DNA of 64,000 nt, from contig JAOPHQ010005735.1 of NCBI GenBank assembly GCA_030340625.1, forward strand, positions 36,001 through 100,000, in the 5' to 3' direction. The notes under the pieces were generated by a model. That model was not told the DNA's origin. It made no database searches and saw only the letters and a program-made list of their open reading frames with translations. The DNA is from Merluccius polli. Lineage: Eukaryota > Chordata > Actinopteri > Gadiformes > Merlucciidae. Of this stretch, positions 34,701 through 47,041 are shown in pieces (within the stretch, counting starts at the first letter, position 1; the number at the start of each line of letters is the position of its first letter). The position numbers and the translations under genes were made by a program.

Positions 34701-37700
34701 GATGCACTTTTAAAAAGAAAGCGCGTTTTTCGGATTCGGAAATTGAAGTGCTTCTAAATGAAGTAGACCAACGCAAGTCTATTTTGTTCGGTTCCCTTGG
34801 TTCAGGGGTAACAAACAAAAATAAACAACTGCATTGGCAGTTCGTGGCAGCTGCAGTGAACATGGTGAGTTCGACCCCCAGAACTTTTACGGAAGTAAAA
34901 AATAAGTGGTCGGACATGAAAGTAGATTCAAAGAAAAGGATTGCTGAGTACCGACAAAGTGTGCATTTAACTGGAAGTTGGTCGAGGAAGACCCCACCAT
35001 CACCCCTGGACGACAGGGTTGCTGGCATCATCGGGGAAAAAATACTGTCTGGCATTGTGCCCGAGGATGAGGGGGACACAGACGCGTCGCAGGTAAGTGA
35101 GATTGAAACATTACGTTAAAATTATACCCTTCATTATAAACACATACACGCATACAAATAACATGAGACCGAAATTAAATTAAATTTTGATTTGATTAAT
35201 TCATATTTCATAATGGGTGCTTTTCATAAAATAAATATATAAATGAATAAATAACTCCGAAGTCATATGCGCAATGTGCGTTGGGTCCGCAATGAGCTCC
35301 GGGGGTAGCATCTTCTTCTTCTTTTGGCGTTATTGGCGGTTTGCAAACATATAGTGCATTACCGCCACCTTGTTCCTGTGGTCGTCTCCGGAGTTCACTG
35401 TTTGAAAAACTTTGCGGGAGCTTTACTCCAGGGTGAAAGGATGCGTAGAACTGCGCACTCTTTTCCGCAAGTTTTTTTAAAAATAAATCACGACGTTGGT
35501 GGTGAAAGATGCGTACGCACATTTCATCCCTGTTTCCGCAAGATTTTCGTGCGCAGGGACCCTTATAAATGAGGCCCCAGGTGAGGCTGTAAACCAGCTA
35601 TCAACCACACACACTCCACACAGAGATTTTTATCTGCCTATCAAAACATTATGCAAGCCTTCAAAATGTAGTTTCAATCTTGCAAAACCATTTGTTTTAG
35701 ATTTCAAGCTTTCAAACACAGAGTTTCAACCTTTCGAAGCTTTTTTCCCCAGTTTCGAATGAATGCATCATATTCATCCCATAGTTCCCACTGTAATGTA
35801 GATGGACTCTATTCTAAACCTGACACAACAGCATTCAGGTTCACTTCACCAGAATCACGATGCTCTGCACAGGATTTACCAACTAAGGGCACTTAGTTCC
35901 GATAGTTTGGTAGATTTGGTCCGAATCAGCAGCTAATTTCTTACGATGTTGGGTCAAGTTGTGTTCACACTGTGATATTTAAAAGAGGACCAACATGTAT
36001 AAAGAATCACAAGAGCAAGCTACTTTGTAATTGGTCAGAAAAGTTGGTTCCGAAAAAACACATCTTCAGCGTGGATTTGTAATTATAGTTGTCACAATTC
36101 TATTGTTATAGTGATGAAGAAAACTATGTTTTGACGCATGGTATAGGAAGACGGATTTGATGGGAGATATTCACCCGTTAGTTTCTATTCAGCAGACACA
36201 TCAGGAAAGCAGGCTTAGCTTACATGCATCGCAAGTGTGTTAAGGTCTGTTGAGTCGAATCACATTCTCATTGAACTACCAGGGTGGTCTCAGTCCGCTC
36301 ATTTTGGTCTACACCCAAGTCCAATTGCTGCGATCATGCCCAAACAAACCCTGGGAGGGAAATACTCCAGGGTTCGAAACAAATGCTCCAAACGAAGTAG
36401 GTGTGAAAGCACCCTTAGGCTGTCAACTGTGTTTAGTCGTATTGGATGACAATAACACACATTCATTATGTCCTCATGTTCCCTATGTCCTCATGTTTCC
36501 TATGTCTTCCCATTCCCTATATCCTCATGTTACCTATGTTTCCTATGTCCTCCAATTCCCCATGTCCTCATAATCCCTATGTCCTCATGTTTCTTATGTC
36601 CTCTAATTGTGTCCTCATGTTCCCTATGTCTTCATGTTTCCTATGTCCTCATGTCCCTCCCTATGTCCTCTTGTTCCCTATGTCCTCCCATTCCCTATAT
36701 CTTCATGTTACCTATGTTTCCTATGTCCTCCTATTCCATATGTCCTCATATTCCCTATATCCTCATGTTTCCTATGTCCTCTAATTCTCTGTCATCATAT
36801 GTCATGTCTTCATGTTTCCTATGTCCTCATGTTCCCTACGTCCTCATGTCCCTTCCTATGTTCTCATGTTCCCTATGTCCTACTTCTTAAGAGATAAACT
36901 GACCTTGCTCTGCACTGTAGAGCTGTGCCGCCAGTTGGACAACTCTTCATGTCCAACACTAAACCAGTACCAACTTCTGTCTCCATGTGGTACTGGTTGT
37001 TGTACTGGTGGCTGCACTGGGAGCTGTACTGGTTGTTGTCCTGGTGGCTGGACTGGGAGCTGTACTTGTTGTACTGGGTGCTGTGGGAGCTGTACTGGTG
37101 GTGCTGGGAGCTGTACTGGTTGTAGTGGGCGCTGTGTGAGCTGCAGCAAGCGGTGTCATCTCCGTCTGACAACACTAAGTTAGACTCTGGAGTCTCTGAC
37201 AGTGGGGGCAGGGAGATGTCATCTGGGGACACACACTCGTAATCGTCATTGGACAGAGACTCCTCTGACATCAATTCCTGTTCCTGGTGATCCTGGGATG
37301 GATGAAGTCAAGGAAAGGAAAAGGTCAAACTGAAACTATGACTAATTGCATATCAATCTTTAATCAAACACAGAACATACACAACACCAGAACATACTCA
37401 AACTAATCTGCTTCCCTGATGGCTGACTCAAAAACTAAAATACTCTCCAAATGTCCAGCCTCTTGAGCTTCCTCATTGGCTTACTAAATGGGGTTGATTG
37501 ACCAGAGCCATGATTAGCTATAGAGTTCAGTATCGTGGACTAAAGGGTGCGCCAGACTACACTTTGTCTATATGGCCACACTTGTTATATATATTATACA
37601 AATGAATTTGTTCCATATCTATAGCCCTCTAAAACCAGGTGATAATCTCACCTGTGTGGTCATATTGAAGTCATCAGAGCCTGCCAGCATCCCCTGCCCC

Positions 37701-40700
37701 ATCCCAACCTCCCATTGGATGTCTGGGAGACATGGACCAATCAGATAGGGCGGGGGAGGAGCCTTGAGGTGAGAGCTGGGCCGGGATTGGTTGAGGATGG
37801 TGAGGACCCGCCTCTGGGGTTCCAGTGGAGAGCAGGATAGGCTGATGGCTTGAGAAGAGGAATAGGAGGTGTGGCCTCCTTCCTGTGAAAGGGAGGATGA
37901 CTCCTGTCTGGAGAGAGAGAGAGAGAGAGAGAGAATTCTAAACAAGAGATAAATCTAGTTTTTAAAGTGGAGATGAATGGCGAAGAAGAACAATAGCAGA
38001 TACACATATCAGGAAATCACGTTAGAGGAACTACGGGACACAAGGATTCCCCTGTAGAGTAAAGAGAGCATGAGGTGACACATATGTAGTTCATATTGGC
38101 CACACTGACGCCTTCCAACATCTCAGGTCTGGTGTCTTCCCCTCAACATCTTCCCCACTGCTCCCCCCCTCTGGAAGAGGCGTGCTATTGGCTGCCTTCT
38201 GCCGATTGATGGGCACTTCTTTCCCATCATGCTCTCTGGTCAGTTCTGGGGTGTGGCCTGATTCCTTCGGGCGCACCACCTGCAACACACCATGTTGTTT
38301 ACTCACCTGGTCACATGATGGGGGCGGAGCTAAGTGCTAAAACAACCCTTACCCAATCAGACATGTCCTCTACATGGCGATTGTCAGTCTGCTCTGCCTC
38401 TTGCTTTCTCTCCTTCTCCTCAGCTATCTCTCCCTCCTTTTTCGACCACTCTCTCCTCTTCTCTACTTCTATCCTCTCCTCTTGACCTTTGACCTGCAGC
38501 CTCTGTCTCTTTGCGTGGATCTTCTGTTGCAGATCTCTGATGGACTCCATGATGTCAGAGTGTTTACCCACCATCCTCTCCATCACTTGCTTTCCCTCTA
38601 CTGCACCTACACACACACACACACACACACAAACACACCAATATAAATACAAGTAGTAGGTGTGTGTGTGTGTGTAGTATAAAGTGTGTGTGGCGTGTAC
38701 CATGCAGCTTGACAGCCATATCTGTCATCTGCTGGATACTATGCTCCTGCCCAGCGACCGTTGAGCAAACACAGGAGTTGAACTGGGAGGAGAGGGCTGA
38801 CAGAGCCTGGACACTACAGCACTGAGAGATGGAACCCTCAACCCTCAGCACCAGCTCCTGGATATCACCACACCACAGGCCGTACTGGGAGCGAGAGCAA
38901 GAGCAAGAGAGATTTTTATTTTTTACAGCCCTATATTTAGAACAGGTTTTTCCATAACGTGCATGTAACCAAAACAACCTTTCATTTTCAATTTTACAAA
39001 AAAAAGAAACTAGAGTAAGTAACAATATAAACATACAAACCATTTAAATGGCAAATAGTTGAAAAAGTATAACAGTTAAAACAAATAGCTAAACAAAAGT
39101 GATGAAGTTTGAACAAAGTTGAGAGGTTGAATGAAGTGTAACAAGTGTGAATGTAAGTGTAATAATGTATGAGAGGTTTAAACATATTGAATAGCTGAAC
39201 TCAATGTGAGAAAGTTTAAAGTTTTAGTGTAATTGTCTACCGTGCTGCATCTGATCATAAAGCTAGGTGCTCCTTACTCTATGTTCTGTATATGGTGTGG
39301 AACATGATATAATATATAAACCCAGTAAGAGTGTTGTCATGATCTGTAGAACGAAAGAGGACAAATGTCCTCTGAAATGTCCTGATTTCAAATTGTCTAA
39401 TAATAATCTTGGTGTCTGTGTAATAAGGTCAAATATCTTGGGCATTTTATTACAGAACAAATTACAGATGGTGATGATGATGGTATTTATAGGCAATGCC
39501 GCATGATGCATGCACAAGCAAACTTTCTCTCAAGCAAGTTTAATATGTGTACAGATGGAGTGAAGATAACCCTGTTCAGATAATATTGTACACCACTGCA
39601 CACTTGTGGTCAAACTACAAAAAAACAAGCTTACAGAAACTTCAAGTAGCTTATAATGTAGTCCCACTCACCGGATGTAGGTTGTTGGAATTAGTCTGCC
39701 ATTGGGCGATTATTTCAGTGGGCATTCTCCTCCCCTTCCACTATCTGCGCGTTACCGTTTTCAAAGTCCCTGTTGCTATGTGAAACAACAGCAACCTCCG
39801 AGCTAGCAACCTACACGCTGAAAAGTTTGTACTGTTTTATGTGGCGTTTTCTTTTGCAGGGATTTAGCCATATTAAGCCAGGGCTCGCCTCCCCACATGC
39901 AAATGTTCCACCAAAAGCCCCCCCCCCCCCCCCCCCCCCGACACTGCTTTGCAAACATAAGGCTTAGCACTATATGCTACCAATCCCAGCTGTGGAGAAT
40001 TTGGTACAGTTGTCTCTTTGTAAGACATTGATATATATTTATTCATTTCAAACACAAAACACCAACTAACCAAAATAACTACACACAAAGTATCAAACCA
40101 ACAACATAGAGCCAGGTTGAGAGACAGGTAGCAAGACGGACAGATAGAGAGAGACAAGCATGAGAGAGGCATAGACCGTACCTTCTCCATACAAAGCAGT
40201 AGTGTGTGGGTGGTGTGCAGGGTGAAGAGGTGGTCTTCTATGCTCCTCTCGCTCTCACTCATCTGCCTCTGCAGCTGGTTCACAGCATCATCCGTCGCCT
40301 TGGTTACGCGTCCCTGCCGGAGCTCAGAGCCCAGCTGGGAGGTCAGCTCTGACAGACAGCCCTGGAGGGCCTGGGGGAGGGGTAGAACCACACCTTCTCA
40401 CTTACTTTCTCCTCACCCCACAGAGTGGTGATGATAGAGAACAGAGAATGATGGGAGGGATGATCGAGAAGTGACAGAATGGTGGAGGGCTGATAGATAA
40501 GAGACAGGTGACATGATGGAGGAATGATGTAGGAGGGACATAGACATGGGACATGGAATAGGGATGGCAGGATGATATAGGAATGATTGAGGGACAATAA
40601 AGGACTGGGTTAGGGTTAGGGTTAGTGATGGATGGATGATAAAGGAGTGATGGATGGATGGTGTACCTGTAGTTTGTCTCGGTACAGCTCTACCTGCAGC

Positions 40701-41330
40701 AGGTGGGTGCTGAGGGCTGAGGTGTTGCTGCTCCGGTCGTTCCTCTTCATGAAGCTCATCTTCTCGACGTTAAAACGCTTCTGCACTGCCTGGAACCCCT
40801 CCCTCAGCTGAGGAGCACAGAGCACTCACCTGTTAGCTTACCTGTCTGTCACCTCACCTGTCTCACCTGTCTGTCACCTCACCTGTCTGTCTCTTTATCT
40901 CACCTGTCGGTCACCTCACCTGTGTCATCTGTCTGTCATCTTACCTGTCTGTCTTCTCACCCGTCTCCTTACCGCACCTGTTACCTAGCCCGTCTGTCAC
41001 CTCACCTGTCTGTCTCCTTACCTCACCTGTTATCTCACCTGTATCCTCACCTGTCACCTCTCCTGTCTATCTGCTCACCTGTTACTTCACCTATCTCCTC
41101 ACCTGACCAGGTGTGTTTGGGGAGTGTTCTAGTGTGATGGGGGTGTCACATATTTTGGGGGTGGGGCCATGTGTACTGGGGTGTGGCTATGTGTGTTGGG
41201 GGCATGGCCTACCTCTAAGAGCAGCAGGCTGTCGTGGTGACGGCGGGTCTGACGAAACCAAACAGAGACCTCCTTCTCCAGATCCACCAAGACTTCCTTC
41301 AGCCTGGACACACTGAACCCTGGAGAGTCC

Positions 41331-41388
<58 letters not shown>

Positions 41389-41405
41389 TAACAAATGTGT
41401 GCACA

Positions 41406-41442
<37 letters not shown>

Positions 41443-41967
41443 CCCACCTGGACCAGGGTACAGAGGTCATGGACCAGGCTCTGGCTGCTCCTGTAGAGCT
41501 TCTGGACCTGTTGCCCCTGGAGACGGGACCGCCCTCCAGAGCCCTCCACTCCCCTCCGCATCAACCCCTTTACCTGGGAACACAAGTAACACAGTCAGGT
41601 GACATCTAGACAGCTACCATTAGACAGCTCAAAGCTAACGGCTAACAGACAGCTAACCTATGAAAGCAGACAGCTAACAGTAGACAGTAACAGCTACAGA
41701 CAACTAACAGCAGACAGCTAAAAGCTAGCAAATAACAGATAGCAGCAGGCTGCTAACAGCAGACAGCTAACAGCTTACTTGATTGGCTGTCTGGTGGAAG
41801 CTGTCAGCCAGTCTTAGGACTCGGTGACATCTCTGGATCTGCTCTCTGATTCGTTGGTGGAGGTTCTGAGTACGCTGAAGCTCTGCCTCCTTCTCCTTGA
41901 CAGGAAGTCCATCCTGAGACAACAACGCCCACATCCTGAACACCTGGTCTACCTGGAGGTCTAGACA

Positions 41968-42012
<45 letters not shown>

Positions 42013-45000
42013 GTTGGGCAGTACATAGTTATTAGTTATATATGAGACAGTTATTTAGTTAGATATTCGTTAGATCTTAGTTATATTAGTATTTGAAGTG
42101 TTGCTGGTACTCACTGTGAAGTGTGGTTGGGCCTGTTGAAAGTTGAGCAGCAGTCTGGAGACGATGTGGTGGTCACAGCCCAGCTCCACTTTACTGGACA
42201 CAACCAGGACCTCTTCCACCGACACCAGGTCCTGCACCACCTAATCACACACTACCGTCAGTAGAGTACAGTGGAGTAGAGTACACCTAACCACACACTA
42301 CCATCAGTACCAACTACAACCTACAACCTACAACAAGTGTATTTATATTGCTGGTTGTAGTGCACCTTTACACAAAACAAACTTCCCTCGTAAGGCTATG
42401 AGAAGGCTATAAGCAACACAAAGCAAACAGCCTTACAACAGTTCAATGCTCAGGCCGACAAGACAACACATGGATGGGCTGTACCTACGTAACTTCACAC
42501 GGCCATGCTCCTCAATAGTTAGGGAGCCTAGTTGGTATCTCTTGCTTTTCTACACTATCTTGATTCTTCAGCTGATACTTTTTTGGCAGTATTTATTACG
42601 TACACCTGCTTTTGAGTTGGCAATGCTTGATCAACTAACTTTTTAATCACTGCATGACAACTCAAACAAGACGTCAGTCAAACGTAGGTTTTAGAATTCA
42701 TATCCCAGAATCCCCAACAGATATCTCAGAAAGCCACATGCATGCATATCCTTTTATGTTATTATATGATGCAGTATAGCTCACATCCAAAATTACTATG
42801 AGCCAATCAGATAATTACGAGGGCCTAGCCCACAAGAAACATCCCAGTGCTCCCGATGGTCAGTTCGCCACTGCCATCGGTAGAGTAAAGTACAGTCCAG
42901 TAGAGTACATCTACACACATTGCAATCCATCAGTACACCAGTAGTAGAGTAGAGTAGACTACTGTAGAGTAGAGCACACCTAATCACATGCTACCACCAG
43001 TACATCAGAGTGCACTAGAGTACAGTAGAGTACAGTCAACTTGGAGAACCTTTTGCAGCAGAGCGTTGAACATGCTCCAGTGATTCCTGTCAGAACATTC
43101 TTGGTTCATCTGGACCTGCTGCTGGTTCTGCTGGACCTGCTGGTGGTTCTGATGGACCTGCTGGTGGTGGTTCTGGTGGACCTGCTGCTGGTTCTTCTGG
43201 ACCTGCTGGTGGTGGTTCTGACGGACCTGATGCTGGTTCTGTTGAACCTGTTGCTGGTTCTTCTGGGCCTGCCGCTGGTTCTGCTGGACCTGCTGGGGGT
43301 GGTTCTGGTGGACCTGCTGCTGGTTCTTCTGGACCTGCTGGGGGTGGTTCTGCTTCTGCTTCTGGTTGACCTGCTGCTGGTTCTTCTGGACCTGCTGGTG
43401 CTGGTTCTGGACATGCTGGTGGTGGTTCTGGTGGAGTTTGAGCCTGCTTCTGTTCCCCATATCTGTCTGCTGCTCTGTGATGTTATGTTGTTGATTGACG
43501 TTTTGTCCTCTGATGTTCTGCTCCACCTTCTCTGTGATGTTCTGTTCTATGTTGTGCTGCTCTGTGATGTTTAAATCTGTGTTCAGTTCTTTGAAGTTCT
43601 GCTCCACCTTCTTTTTTATGTTCTGCTCCAACTGCCTTCGTCTGTCCTGGAGCTCCTCCACCATCTTCTCCAACCTCAGCTCACTGAGTCTGCCAGCTGA
43701 CAAAATCTGGAGACACCAGAGAACATTAACATCTAGCTGTTCATTCATCCAAATCCTTCCGGCCATCCCTCCATCCATCCATCCCTCCCTCCATCCATAT
43801 AGCCTTGCTGTACATCCATCCACCCCTCATCCATCCATCCAGTCTACTATCCACCCCCCCCCCCCCCCCCCACCCCACCACCACCTGTGTGCTGGAGTCT
43901 TTGAGGTGCAGCACCGCCCCAGTCCTCTGGAGGGCGTCGGTGCTCTGCAGCTCTCGCAGCGTGTGAAGCAACGCAGACATTCCAGTCAAAACCTGCAGAG
44001 AACTTTCCAGAAGACCTGACCAGGACACAGAACCAGAGATTACATCTCAATAACACCTCATTTAATATCGCTGGCTGTGTATCTGCCTCTAGAGTATGTT
44101 GTTGTGTATCTCCTTCTAATGTGTAGTGTATTTTATTATAGTGTGTAGTTGTGTATCTCATTCTATTATGTTGTGTATCTGGTCTAGTGTGTGTAGTATA
44201 TTCATGATGTGTGTGTGTGTGTGTCTAGCCTGTACTGTGGTGTATCTCGTGTTGTGTACCAGGACAGTGTATTAGCCAGGGTATTTTAGTGGTTGTGTAT
44301 CTTGTGTTGTGTACCAGGACAGTGTATGTGTGTATGTGGAGTGTGTGTGGTTGATAGCTGGTCTACAGTCTCACCTGGCCTGAGTCAGACTGATTGGACT
44401 CTGGGGCCGGGTGAGGCTGCACACCTGTGGTGTAGAGGAATCACGGCACCCAGGATAAACCAGCCATCACCACACACACTCAGGGGAGAGCCACTGTCAT
44501 GGCAGCATATACTATCTACTCAGTGTATACCATCGTGCTATCTCCAATAAATGCCTCTTCAAATCAACCTCTACCTGTGTCGGAGGGCCCCAGCAAAGGC
44601 CATGAAGGTGGTGTGTGGCAGGGGTAAACTGCTAAAGTGTGTAAGGTTGTTTGTAAAGCGACACCATATGTCGCATACCTCTGCTGGTTTCCTGAAGCAT
44701 GACATGTATCTGAAGTGTGTGTTGTGTATTTTGTTCTAGTGTGTGTGTTGTGTGACATGTATCTGACTGAAGTGTGTTGTTAAAGCTGAATTCACACTTC
44801 TGCGTGCCCCACATTCTCGAAGATCCGTGTCATGTCTCCGAGTCCCGACGCAGATCTTAGCAGAGCTGCCTGCATTTACACGTCCACGTCACGTTAACGT
44901 GTACACAAGGGGGCAGTGAACTGACGAGCAAATCCGAAAAAACTTGAACTGTTGAAAAGGCAATATATCCATGTGACAAAGATGTTGCAAAATCATTCTA

Positions 45001-46298
45001 ACGCACTATTGAAAAGCGGTTGGTGTATCGCAACCACAACCACAACTGAAAACAGTCTTTTGATTTCGCCGGGTGCGTTCAATCGGCGATTTGTTGCCGA
45101 GAACCCCCGCAGAAAAGGGCAATGTGTTGCTGAGCACTGGCAGGACTGCACGACTTTGTGTACGGTCTCTCGGTTTCGCATATGTGCTCAACAGAGAAGT
45201 GTGATTTTGGGCTTAAGTCTGTAAGGTTTCTGACCTCTCCTGGTGGACCTGCATGTCTCTGGGTCGCCCTGAAACTCCTCTGCCCGATCGAGAGATACAG
45301 CAAACTACAGACAAAGAGAGTGAGTGAATGCAAAATGTAACTTTTGATGACATTAAGGAGAGCAGGAGGTTGCCATGTTACTAGCTAAACAGAGTGGCTA
45401 CTTGGCACACTGGCTAGCTAGCACAGTGACAACCTAGCACACTGGCTAGCTAGCATAGTGGCTAACTAGCACATTGGCTAGCTAGCATAGTGGCTAACTA
45501 GCACACTGGCTAGCTAGCGTAGTCACTATATATGACCTGCAGCGGGACCTACAGAAAAACAATCCACCTGAGTGTGTACCTGCTGGGCCTTCAGATAGAA
45601 TGCAGCGGCCTCCTGGAGGAGGAGCTGGCGTCTCTCCAGCAGGAGGAGGAGCAGACTCCACCCCTCCCTCAGGGAGTCAGCCATAGCCTCATAAACCCCC
45701 TCATTTCCTACAGCCATGCCCTCTTCCTCCTCCGCTGTCTGGTCTGCCTGAGACAGCAGAGCCATCACCGCAGACTCCTGCTTCTAAAATAGGTAAACAC
45801 CAGGAAAACAACAGGTAAACACATCAGGGCCCGCAGTTATCAAGCCTCTCGCATTAGGACATTGGTTTGGTTCTACCTCTAGGAGTAAAACCAAAAACCA
45901 TCGTTCATAACGTTGTAGCGTTGTTAGGCCTGAGCATCCGGGGATACAGCCCCAAATGTTTTATTAAAAAAAAAAAAAAGTATAATAAAAAAATCAACCC
46001 CCAAACTCTATTCATGTGTCATTCCTCTCATGCTTTAAAGCCCTCGAAAATAATATGATATTGTTGATCAAAAACGCAAGTACGTTTTGGGTCTTGTGTA
46101 TCATTCAAGCAGCATTCTACTTGGCATGTGCCAAGGAGTGTGAAGTAGATCTGGCACACATGCATTTTGTGTGAGCGGGAGAGAGAGAAAGAGAGAGAGC
46201 GCACCGGTTACAGAACTGTATCTGAATATTGTGTGTGTGTGTGTGTGTGAAAGATTTTATTATTCCAATAAACTAATCTTAACATTAATACAGTTATA

Positions 46299-46366
<68 letters not shown>

Positions 46367-46945
46367 AATAGGCCTATTTTTAAGATGATAGGCCTATATA
46401 TTGGATAATTAATAGGACTAGTTGTAAGAGGTGATATTTTAATGTGAAGTTAAGCATGAGTCAAAGTGATATTTTTTTGTTAGAAAAGCTGCAGAAATGT
46501 ATTCAGACTTTTGATTTACGGCTGATTATAGCCGTAAAATAGCGACATCATGGTGGACCCCAATAGTGGATCCCAGGCAGGAAGACTAATTGCCATGGCA
46601 TCAGCTAATGGGGATCCTTTAAATAAACATCATTCCCTCCTAAAAGACGGGTCCTACTCATCACTCAGAGTATGTGTAGGAGCCTTGGTAACTGACTCCC
46701 AGGTCCTACTCTGAGCTATGAGTACTTTTAATCAAAGCCTCACTTTGTGCAACTCAAAGGAGTGATTCTGAGAGGCTTGATGACTCGGGGCCCAGTGTAC
46801 CTTGAGTTTGATCAGTAGTTGCTGGTGTTCCTGGACCAGGGTTTGGTTCTCCTCCTGGTCCGATCCAATCTCACACAGACCTGGACTCAGCTCCGCCAGG
46901 TGGACGTGGATCACTGGCCCACTCTAGAACACGCACGCGCATGTG

Positions 46946-47041
<96 letters not shown>

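Larger units (their letters stand above)
34275..35620 (-). repeat. Dispersed repeat, copy B, split by a DNA transposon
   Basis: The left part (34275-34397) and right part (35579-35620) together make a minus-strand version of copies A and C. The break falls inside the GGCCAGGTGAG segment that is continuous in copy C at 44350-44620. Confidence 0.8.
31145..36903 (-). other. Large ccdc141 intron used as a transposon landing zone
   Basis: Between the giant exon and exon 36904-37292 no host exon is visible. The intron holds an L1 ORF1 fragment, an L2 LINE body, a dispersed repeat split by a Harbinger-type element with a Myb-like gene, and a 17-18 bp minisatellite, each listed separately. Confidence 0.8.

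Noticed and set aside
36873..37183. Frames with CTGCCTGGCTGSC-like repeats on the plus strand
   Set aside because: Antisense of the NQYSSQ tract in exon 36904-37292.
43041..43574. Leu/Val-rich plus-strand frame of 177 codons resembling a membrane protein
   Set aside because: Antisense of the Q/N/H repeat in ccdc141; regular 21-24 bp periodicity explains the hydrophobic look.
45079..45333. Minus-strand frame as the missing ccdc141 exon
   Set aside because: No heptad or spectrin-like pattern, and neither end fits the required phase.
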